This document shows positions 1 through 5,662 of a stretch of DNA of 13,249 bases, in pieces. Made by a program: the position numbers and the translations under genes. How positions within the stretch are numbered: position 1 is the stretch's first letter; each line of letters opens with the position of its first letter. The notes below the pieces were generated by a model. It was given only the letters and a program-made list of their open reading frames with translations, searched no databases and was not told where the DNA came from. Source of the DNA: CAZBQG01 sp964493945 (GTDB lineage Bacteria > Pseudomonadota > Alphaproteobacteria > Rhodospirillales > UBA2165); NCBI GenBank assembly GCA_964493945.1, contig CAZBQG010000115.1:1-13249 (forward strand), given 5' to 3'.

Positions 1-73
1 CAAACTACTGCAAAAATGCCGGTTATGCTTCCGTCAAAACTTGAAACACTCTAGTTGATAGAATAGGCCGATC

Positions 74-490
74 ATGTTCGAATGGCTGAACCTACATGTG
101 GCGTCCCTGGTGGTGGTGGCCCTTATTATTGGTGCCATGGCCTGCTATGGCGGGCTGGTTACGCGCCAGCTTTACAAGCATATGGAACGGAATGAGGCCG
201 AGGATTTTCTGGCCAGGCTTTTTCCCATCTATTCCCGCACCGGCGCCATATTCTGCCTGATCGCGGCTGCACCTCTGTTGCCCGGGCGCAGCTATGAGGT
301 GGAGATAGGTATCCTGATGGGGGTGTCGGCGGCATTTTTGATTGGCGCCAGCATTCTGTCTCCGGCCATAAATAAAGCCCGCGAAGTGGGGGATGAGGGC
401 CGTTTCTCCAAACTCCATATGGCCGGCGATGTTCTCCAGCTTGCCCAGTTTATCGCCATCGCAATTGTTCTGATCCGTCTTGCCCAGTAG
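74..490 (+). CDS. DUF4149/TMEM205-like small integral membrane protein
   Basis: A 138-residue protein with four hydrophobic segments, at about residues 8-30, 54-70, 77-100 and 118-137, joined by short charged loops. The overall pattern resembles the DUF4149 (TMEM205-like) family: a charged stretch after helix 1 (QLYKHMERNEAEDF), an aromatic FPIYSRTG segment entering helix 2, and a final helix following a KLHMAGD loop. The family's biochemical role is not established, so none is assigned. The start ATG has a modest purine-rich stretch (AATAGG) upstream. The selenoprotein gene begins 34 bp after its stop on the same strand, so the two may be co-transcribed. Family placement is by pattern and not by search. 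Its reality as a gene is fairly secure because the membrane topology is coherent over the whole length. Confidence 0.75.
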   Translation: MFEWLNLHVASLVVVALIIGAMACYGGLVTRQLYKHMERNEAEDFLARLFPIYSRTGAIFCLIAAAPLLPGRSYEVEIGILMGVSAAFLIGASILSPAINKAREVGDEGRFSKLHMAGDVLQLAQFIAIAIVLIRLAQ

Positions 491-524
491 GGTATAATAG
501 GAGCGAAACAAAGGAGGCATAGCC

Positions 525-1184
525 ATGTCGGAAATGGATTTGAGCCCGGAAGAGCGGAAACGCCAATGGGTTGAAATTTCGGTGATCTCGGAAGAAGAAT
601 TTGACCGCCAACAGGCGGAAAACAGGGCGCGTCAGGCCAACCTGCCGGGCGTCGGCGCCGTTGCACCCGATTTCGAGCTGGAAATTCACGATGGTGGCCG
701 CAAGGGCACGGGGGAAATGGTCAAGCTTTCCGCCTTGCGCGGCAAGCCGGTGGCCCTGGCCTTCGGGTCATATACATGACCGCCTTTTCGTAAACAGGCC
801 GTGCGCCTGAACGAAATCTACCAGACCTACAAAGACAGAGCGGCGATCTATGTGATCTATATCCGCGAAGCCCATCCGGCCGATGGATGGCAGGTGCATG
901 CCAATTTGGATGAGGACATCATCTATGACGAACCGGTGGTCATGGCGGAAAGATGCGAAATGGCCGGCGCTTGTCATGACTATATGAAGCTGGAAGTTCC
1001 CTTCCTGGTCGATGATATGGACAATCAGGCAGACGAGGGCTTCATCGCCAAACCCTTGCGCCTGTTCGTTCTGGATGAAAACGGCGTGGTTACCTATGTG
1101 GGCGGACCGGGTCCGGCCCATTACCATCTGGAAGATTGGGCCGAAGCGATCAAGGCCCAGACCGAGGCCATGGCCGCCGAGTGA
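525..1184 (+). CDS. Deiodinase-family thioredoxin-fold selenoprotein (TGA 777-779 read as selenocysteine)
   Basis: Read through the in-frame TGA at 777-779, this gives a 219-residue protein with selenocysteine at position 85. Residues 80-89 read FGSYT-U-PPFR, matching the active site of vertebrate iodothyronine deiodinases (FGSCT-U-PPF). Downstream, still in frame, are VIYIREAHPADGW (110-122), PFLVDDMDNQ (159-168) and a C-terminal GGPGPAHYHLEDW segment. These correspond to the deiodinase VIYIEEAHxxDGW, VVDxMxNQ and GPxxYxxEE blocks. Deiodinases use the selenol for reductive dehalogenation in animals. Bacterial relatives are known, but their substrate is unclear, and a peroxiredoxin- or thiol-oxidoreductase-like role is possible. 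Cys144 and Cys150 might act as resolving thiols (inference). The start ATG is preceded by AAAGGAGG at 510-517, a strong ribosome binding site. No signal peptide is seen, so it is probably cytoplasmic. Without recoding it would yield a useless 84-residue peptide. Confidence 0.9.
777..779 (+). other. Selenocysteine-encoding TGA codon
   Basis: The TGA lies exactly at the position occupied by selenocysteine in deiodinases, between FGSYT and PPFR. Both flanks are in one uninterrupted frame. The next base is C, a context that weakens termination in bacteria. Conservation continues for 134 codons after it. Recoding requires SelA/SelB/SelC/SelD encoded elsewhere; none are in this window. Confidence 0.88.
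787..815 (+). promoter_or_regulatory. Candidate bacterial SECIS stem-loop within the selenoprotein CDS
   Basis: TTCGT (787-791) pairs perfectly with ACGAA (811-815). CAGGC (795-799) pairs perfectly with GCCTG (805-809). The two helices are separated by an asymmetric internal loop (AAA opposite A). The apical loop is CGUGC (800-804), with a G among its first two bases. The loop begins 21 nt after the TGA. Bacterial SECIS elements bound by SelB lie immediately 3' of the UGA inside the coding region, have a short stem and a guanine in the small apical loop, and sit roughly 16-37 nt from the UGA, so this hairpin fits well. No energy calculation was run. Confidence 0.75.
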
Positions 1185-1192
1185 TCAAAGGG

Positions 1193-1239
1193 AGCGGCGC
1201 TGTTGTGTGACGGTGGCGCCGCTGTCTTTCAGCAACAGC
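1193..1239. terminator. Convergent-gene hairpin region, possible bidirectional terminator
   Basis: Two alternative perfect 8-bp stems overlap here: AGCGGCGC (1193-1200) with GCGCCGCT (1216-1223), and CGCTGTTG (1198-1205) with CAACAGCG (1232-1239). They sit in the 44-bp gap between the selenoprotein stop and the stop of the convergent amidohydrolase, and slightly overlap the latter's 3' end. There is no long T-tract (only GTCTTTC), so termination efficiency is uncertain. Confidence 0.4.
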
Positions 1240-2320
1240 GGGGTGCGATGGAAATCCGTCCTTCTTCTTGAGGATTGATCTCCTTGCCCACGGGGCGGAA
1301 CAGCCGGTTGTGGGGGACGGTCAGCTTGTAAAGCCGGGCCGCATTGCCCCCCAAAATCAGATTAAGGTCGTCCTGCACGATATCCAGATTGTTAAGCTGC
1401 TTCAGGCTCCAGCCCCACATATCCACCTGATGGCGGACCAGTTTTTGTTTGCGGTTCTGCACGGCATCGGCCGGCGGTTTGTGGCCGATCTGGGAATGGA
1501 AGGGGATGGACGCCCCCCAATCCGTGCCCCAGATGAGTTTCTCCGGGCCGATATTGGGGTCGATCAGGGCCTTCCAATAGAGATCCGACCACCAGAAGCC
1601 GCATTCCAGATAGACATTGTCATGGGCGGCGGCGACGAGCAGGCATTCTTCGTAAAATATTTCCGAACGCCCACCCTGGATGCCCGCATGATTGATGACG
1701 ATGGGCACGTCTTTATATTCATGGGCAAGATCGGTGACCCACATGGGATGGAGGGTTTCGGGCCAATGGTGGTGGGTCATGGGATAGCCCATGGTCGATC
1801 CGGAATGGACCTGGGCTACGGTCTGGTGCTTGCGGGCCACATCGAAGATGACGCGCAATTCGTCCATGCGCTCGGTCTGGCCCAGGGTCTTGCGCCGGGC
1901 GCTGTTAGACGGCATGCCCTCGCCGATGCCGACGAACTTGCCGGTGGACAGCAATTCATCCAATTCCTTGGCGGCGGCCTCGGCGGTCCATTCCTCTTCG
2001 CCGGTCATGGCCTTCATGCCCGTTTCCTTGGCCCCGGCAACGGCGACGAACTTGTCCGGATATTTTTCGACCAGCTCGATATTCATCTCGTTGGACATGC
2101 CGAAGGCGGGCAGCAGCACGCACATATCGACCCGGTAGGTATCCATGTCGAACAAAAGCCGGGGCGAATTGTCATAGGCTTCCAACTGCCGGATGACGCC
2201 GGACAGATCGCCATATTTGGCGCCTTCCGAGCCGCTCTGGATTTTCTTGCTCAGGCCCGGCCCGGCGGCGAAGCGTTGGGAATGGACGTGGGTATCAACA
2301 ATAAACCGGCCGATTTTCAT
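1229..2320 (-). CDS. Amidohydrolase_2 family metal-dependent hydrolase/decarboxylase
   Basis: A 363-residue TIM-barrel metallohydrolase of the amidohydrolase_2 type, the group that includes ACMS decarboxylase and LigW-like enzymes acting on aromatic or unsaturated carboxylates. The metal-site signature is complete: HxH at residues 11-13 (VDTHVH), H172 in VHSG, H211 in INHAG and D267 in IWGTDWG. The length is typical. The ATG ending at 2320 is preferred because AGGGAG precedes it at good spacing and the conserved HxH strand begins at residue 7. An upstream in-frame ATG at 2416 would add 32 unrelated residues. No signal peptide is seen, so it is probably cytoplasmic. The gene stands alone, convergent with the selenoprotein and divergent from ydbH. 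Its substrate is unknown; the neighbouring CoA and VOC genes are too far away to argue a shared pathway. Confidence 0.88.
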   Translation of the reverse strand: MKIGRFIVDTHVHSQRFAAGPGLSKKIQSGSEGAKYGDLSGVIRQLEAYDNSPRLLFDMDTYRVDMCVLLPAFGMSNEMNIELVEKYPDKFVAVAGAKETGMKAMTGEEEWTAEAAAKELDELLSTGKFVGIGEGMPSNSARRKTLGQTERMDELRVIFDVARKHQTVAQVHSGSTMGYPMTHHHWPETLHPMWVTDLAHEYKDVPIVINHAGIQGGRSEIFYEECLLVAAAHDNVYLECGFWWSDLYWKALIDPNIGPEKLIWGTDWGASIPFHSQIGHKPPADAVQNRKQKLVRHQVDMWGWSLKQLNNLDIVQDDLNLILGGNAARLYKLTVPHNRLFRPVGKEINPQEEGRISIAPRCC

Positions 2321-2471
2321 ACCATCTCCCTGGATGCAATTTGTTGTCAGCACCGTTCTCCTGGCATCTATACGCTGATGGGCGCCTGGGCGCAACGGGG
2401 TTAGTTGACCTTTCAACGATTGCTTCCCAAGGGCAATTCCCTCCGGGCCCGTGAAGGGCTAGAATGGTTCT

Positions 2472-4781
2472 ATGATATCACTCGCGAAAGGTGATGGAAG
2501 TGGCCGCCGGCCCGGCTTCAGCGCCATTTCGGCGGGGCGCTGGCTGGCCTATGGGCTGCTTGCATTGCTTTTCACCCTGGGCAGTGCTTTGGGCCTGGCC
2601 GTGCATTTCCGCATTCCCTTGCTGGAGATGGGCCTGAGCGGTCAATTGGCTGATCTGGGACTGAAGGAGGCCGAATTTTCCGTCACCCGGGTTGGTCTGG
2701 GTGGCGCGCGCCTGGAAAATATCCGGCTTGGTCTGGATTTAAAGGCGAAAAGCATCGTTCTGACATACAGCCCTTCGGGCCTGGCCGGTGGAAGGCTTGC
2801 CCGCATGGTGATCGACGGTCTGGAGCTTGATATCAGCCAACCCGATGCGGGCGCCTTGGGTGTTTTGCGCCAAAGACCCACCGGCAACGGCAGCGGTTTT
2901 GCCCTGCCGCCCATTGCCCTCAGCCGCGCCAGACTTAAAGCCTCCCGGCCGGAAGGGAGCCTGGAAGTCCAATTCGGCGGAGAGCTGATGGAGGATCTGT
3001 CGGGCGTTTTCCGGGCCGTCCTTGAAGCTTCGGCGGAACCGGTGGCGGGCCATCATCTTAAATTTAAGCAGGCCAGGATTTCGCTGGACCTGGGCACGGG
3101 CGCCAAAAGCGCCAAATTCACCCTGGCCGGCGCCAACCTGCTGGACGAGGCGGAAGGCGCCCCATTCGTCACTCCTCTGGCTATTTCGGGTGATGGTGAT
3201 GTGGATGGCAGGAAAGTCACCATCCGGATCGGTGTCAGAGATAAAAGCCGCAAGCTTCACCTGACGGTAAGGGGAGACCTGGATGGGTCCAGGGAGCGGG
3301 CCCAGATGGAGCTTTTCTTTCCGGCCCTGGCTTTTGCCAGGGACGGGTTCCAGCCCGCTGATCTGGTGCCCCTGGCCGATCCCGGCGTTCCCGTCGAAGG
3401 GCGTCTGTCGGGCAAGGGACGCCTGGAATGGCGGGCCGGTGCCTTGCGGGTCCAGGCCCAATTCCGGGCCGAGGCGTTGGGCGTGGATTTGGGAGAAATC
3501 GCGCTGCGGGATGGCTGGGCCAGCCTCAGTCTGGGGCTGGGCCAGGACCGGGCCGTGCCCCGCCTCAGGATCGAAGGAGGACGGGTCATATTGGCGCGGG
3601 GTGCGGACCGCTTCCGCCTCAGCCGGCTGGAAGGGTTTCTCAGTTTGGGCAAACAAACGCCCGGCCGGGTAGGTTTCAACCTGCGCGGCGCCCGCCTCAC
3701 CCATCAGGCTGCCCAGCCCTGGTTCACGCCCCTAACCCTCGGCGGTGAGGGCAGCCTGACGGATGAGGAACTGCGCGCACAGGCGAGGGTCAGCGCTGCT
3801 GGCGGGAAGGCAAAAATACGGCTTCAGGGGGAGCACAAGTTTACCGGCGGCGAGGGCAGTCTCAGCGCCCGCCTGGCCCGGTTTGGGTTTGTGCCGGGCG
3901 GCCCCCAGCCCGCCGGCATGCTTCCGTTCCTGACCATGCTGGAAGAGGTTTCAGGCGGCGTTGCCGGGCGGCTGGATTTGAAATGGGGACCGGAACCGGT
4001 CTCGGGCACGGCGTCGCTTGATCTCAATGACTTGTCATTCAAAATTGACCGGACCAGCGTTGCCGGGCTTAAGGGCAGGTTGAACCTGGATGGGCTTTTC
4101 CCGCCCCGCCTGAGTGCCCTGCAAAAATTCCAGGCGGGAAGCATCACTAGCCTGCTCACCCTCAAAGAGCCCCGCCTCGCATTTCGCCTGGTGCCGGGCC
4201 CGGAGGGGGAAGAGGACGCACTTCTGATTGAGCGGGCGGAAGGCGGGCTGGCGGGCGGACGCCTGATCATCGACAAAGCGAAGATCGGCGGGGCGGCTCA
4301 GGATGGGCGTCTGGATTTGCGCCTGGAACGGGTCGATCTGGCGCCGCTCCTGGCGCTCCTGAACCTGGAGGGCGTTTCTGCCACGGGCCGGTTGAGTGGC
4401 ACCCTGCCGCTGCGTATGAAGGGCAGCAAAGTCAGCGTCGATGGCGGCGGACTGGCCGCTCTGGGGCCGGGAACGCTGAGCTTCCGTTCCCCCAAGGCCA
4501 AACAGGCCCTGGCCGCCGGCGGCGCCCAGGCGGCGCTTTTGCTGAATGTTCTGGAGGATTTCCGCTACAAAAGGCTGAGCCTGAAAATCAAAAATGGGGC
4601 GGAGGGCCAAGTGGTGGTCCAACTGGGTACGGAAGGACATAATCCGGCGGTGCGGGACGGGCATCCCTTCATTCTCAACATCAATCTGACGGGCGATCTG
4701 GACCGGCTTGCCGGCACCGTGATGGAGGTTTACCGCTTGTCCGGCCAGGCCCTTCAGGCTACCCTCGGGGCCGCGCGCTGA
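2472..4781 (+). CDS. ydbH: YdbH-like AsmA-family intermembrane phospholipid transport protein
   Basis: A 769-residue protein with a basic N-terminus and one membrane anchor at about residues 24-46. A long periplasmic region of repetitive beta-strand character follows, rich in GxxxL and LxLxxL patterns, with many segments of the GRLSGxGRLEW type. The C-terminal 150 residues (GRLSGTLPLRMKGSKVSVDG, then NVLEDFRYKRLSL, then a GHNP...GHPFILNINLTG block) resemble the conserved C-terminal YdbH domain (Pfam 'dicarboxylate transport', a misleading name). In E. coli, YdbH works redundantly with TamB and YhdP as an AsmA-like bridge moving phospholipid to the outer membrane. It is somewhat shorter than E. 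coli YdbH (about 880 residues). The identification is strengthened by the ynbE- and ydbL-like genes directly downstream. The ATG lacks a clear Shine-Dalgarno sequence, so the exact start is moderately uncertain. Confidence 0.87.
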   Translation: MISLAKGDGSGRRPGFSAISAGRWLAYGLLALLFTLGSALGLAVHFRIPLLEMGLSGQLADLGLKEAEFSVTRVGLGGARLENIRLGLDLKAKSIVLTYSPSGLAGGRLARMVIDGLELDISQPDAGALGVLRQRPTGNGSGFALPPIALSRARLKASRPEGSLEVQFGGELMEDLSGVFRAVLEASAEPVAGHHLKFKQARISLDLGTGAKSAKFTLAGANLLDEAEGAPFVTPLAISGDGDVDGRKVTIRIGVRDKSRKLHLTVRGDLDGSRERAQMELFFPALAFARDGFQPADLVPLADPGVPVEGRLSGKGRLEWRAGALRVQAQFRAEALGVDLGEIALRDGWASLSLGLGQDRAVPRLRIEGGRVILARGADRFRLSRLEGFLSLGKQTPGRVGFNLRGARLTHQAAQPWFTPLTLGGEGSLTDEELRAQARVSAAGGKAKIRLQGEHKFTGGEGSLSARLARFGFVPGGPQPAGMLPFLTMLEEVSGGVAGRLDLKWGPEPVSGTASLDLNDLSFKIDRTSVAGLKGRLNLDGLFPPRLSALQKFQAGSITSLLTLKEPRLAFRLVPGPEGEEDALLIERAEGGLAGGRLIIDKAKIGGAAQDGRLDLRLERVDLAPLLALLNLEGVSATGRLSGTLPLRMKGSKVSVDGGGLAALGPGTLSFRSPKAKQALAAGGAQAALLLNVLEDFRYKRLSLKIKNGAEGQVVVQLGTEGHNPAVRDGHPFILNINLTGDLDRLAGTVMEVYRLSGQALQATLGAAR

Positions 4782-4804
4782 TCGAGACTTGGCTGACAAA
4801 AGGG

Positions 4805-5014
4805 TTGGACGCGGTGAAGTGCAAAGCCACAAGCAAATTGATCATTTTGGCCCTGGCGGCGGGTGCTCTCGCCGCCTGCACCCCCACCGTCAAAGTGGAA
4901 GCGCCGCGTGAGCCCATCACCATCAATCTCAATATCAAGCTCGACGCCAATGTGCGCCTCCAGTTGGAGGAAAAGGCCAAGACCGATATCAAAAGCAACC
5001 CGGATGTTTTCTGA
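4805..5014 (+). CDS. ynbE: YnbE-like small outer-membrane lipoprotein
   Basis: A 69-residue protein with a lipoprotein signal peptide. A hydrophobic stretch LIILALAAGALAA leads to the lipobox LAAC, with the lipidated Cys at residue 25. The mature part is only about 45 residues and carries the YnbE signature: CTPTVKVEAPREPITINLNIKLDANVRLQLEE. YnbE is the lipoprotein partner of YdbH in E. coli, thought to extend the AsmA-like beta-sheet bridge at the outer membrane. The start is uncertain: TTG at 4805 is given, but GTG at 4814 in the same frame is equally credible and gives a more typical signal peptide. No ATG is available. It begins 23 bp after ydbH, and ydbL follows 7 bp after its stop, so a single operon is very likely. 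Confidence 0.85.
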   Translation: MDAVKCKATSKLIILALAAGALAACTPTVKVEAPREPITINLNIKLDANVRLQLEEKAKTDIKSNPDVF

Positions 5015-5021
5015 GGTGATC

Positions 5022-5363
5022 ATGAATTTTTCCCCTTTGCGCCCTGCGGTAATCCTGGTTCTGATCCTTGGCCTGCTGGCCGTTACCGGCGCTCCGCCTG
5101 CTCTGGCCCAATCCTTGAACACGCTACGCGCCTCGGGTGCCGTCGGCGAGGGCTTCGACGGCTATGCCAGGGCCCGCAAGCCAGGTGCCGGCGCCCAGGT
5201 TGAGGCCATCAATTCCAAGCGCCGCTCCATCTATGCCAAGCGGGCCGGTGAACAGGGCACCACCGCCGATCAGGTGGGCCGGGTCTATGCCCGCCAGATC
5301 CTTTCGGGCGCGCCACCCGGCACCTGGTTCTTGCAGGAATCCGGCGACTGGACGAAAAAATAA
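5022..5363 (+). CDS. ydbL: YdbL-like (DUF1318) secreted protein
   Basis: A 113-residue protein with a signal peptide ending near PALAQ (residues 27-31), so it is periplasmic. The mature sequence has the DUF1318/YdbL pattern: LRASGAVGEGFDGYARARKP, then VEAINSKRRSIYAKRAGEQGTTADQVGRVYARQI, ending with GTWFLQESGDWTKK. YdbL is encoded with ydbH and ynbE in E. coli, and a chaperone-like role for the YdbH-YnbE assembly has been proposed. The ATG at 5022 is chosen because GAGGTG lies just upstream and the signal peptide begins there. The same frame stays open upstream to 4863, but that part overlaps ynbE and has no signal character. It is the last gene of the operon; an intrinsic terminator lies about 180 bp further on. 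Confidence 0.87.
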   Translation: MNFSPLRPAVILVLILGLLAVTGAPPALAQSLNTLRASGAVGEGFDGYARARKPGAGAQVEAINSKRRSIYAKRAGEQGTTADQVGRVYARQILSGAPPGTWFLQESGDWTKK

Positions 5364-5545
5364 TTTCTTTTGCCTTATCCCCGGGTTCCACAGGGCTGTG
5401 GATCGAATCTGGCTAGCCGGGCGGCAGGTGTCTGGGTAAGGTGCATCTGAATCCGACAGAGAAGGTGGCCCGCAAGGAAAGCCGGACCGACAGGGTTTAA
5501 TCAGAGTTCCCAGGGACCCTTCGGGTATGAAGGAAGACTGATTTG
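5364..5545 (+). ncRNA. Possible structured RNA of unknown family (3' region of ydbL transcript)
   Basis: No ORF with coding character is seen between ydbL and the TRAP permease (5364-5662). The plus strand shows several hairpins. CCACA (5388-5392) pairs with TGTGG (5397-5401). A two-tier stem at 5499-5543 joins AATCAG and CTGATT, then a tandem AG/GA internal pair, then TTCC and GGAA, and it encloses an ACCC-TTC-GGGT hairpin (5516-5526). Just upstream, CCGACAG occurs twice (5453-5459 and 5487-5493). A strong terminator follows directly. The layout (hairpins, then terminator, with no plus-strand gene behind it) suits a small RNA or a long structured 3' UTR. I could not match it to tRNA, SRP RNA, 6S, RNase P or a riboswitch class, so this remains tentative. 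Confidence 0.3.
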
Positions 5546-5582
5546 AAACGGCCCACCGGGTAACCGGGGGGCCGTTTCTTTA
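5546..5582 (+). terminator. Strong intrinsic terminator after the ydbH-ynbE-ydbL operon
   Basis: AAACGGCCC (5546-5554) pairs perfectly with GGGCCGTTT (5569-5577). Inside this, CCGG (5556-5559) pairs with CCGG (5564-5567) across a GTAA tetraloop, with one A/G mismatch. The stem is followed by CTTTAT. It would stop plus-strand transcription coming from ydbL and may also protect against minus-strand transcription of the TRAP gene. Confidence 0.8.
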
Positions 5583-5662
5583 TGTGCGGGGTGCCGGGGT
5601 CAGAATCCCATATGCTTGGAAAATAGGCAGCAGGTTCTTTCCGCCCGCCCGGCGGCCCGAAT

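Noticed and set aside
1..73. Promoter for the first gene (TTGAAA at 41-46)
   Set aside because: No -10 element at acceptable spacing could be found; the upstream context is cut by the window edge.
777..779. TGA as an ordinary stop codon, a pseudogene lesion or a sequencing error
   Set aside because: It sits exactly at the family's selenocysteine site, both flanks stay in frame with full motif conservation, and a SECIS-like hairpin follows at the right distance.
1268..2404. Plus-strand open frame of 378 codons opposite the amidohydrolase
   Set aside because: Its translation has no domain pattern and is biased toward Gly, His, Ile and Asp as expected of antisense to a GC-rich gene. The minus strand has a complete metal-site signature and a good ribosome binding site.
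2739..3704. Minus-strand open frame of 321 codons inside ydbH
   Set aside because: No ribosome binding site or domain pattern, with Gln/Pro/Gly-rich antisense composition. The ydbH frame explains the region.
5400..5500. Cobalamin riboswitch
   Set aside because: Scattered resemblance (GGTG...AATCC...CCCGC) but no proper B12 box, and no plus-strand gene follows for it to control.
5390..5545. selC (tRNA-Sec) or another tRNA near the selenoprotein
   Set aside because: GATCGAATC at 5401-5409 recalls a T-loop, but no acceptor stem, anticodon arm or CCA end can be assembled around it.
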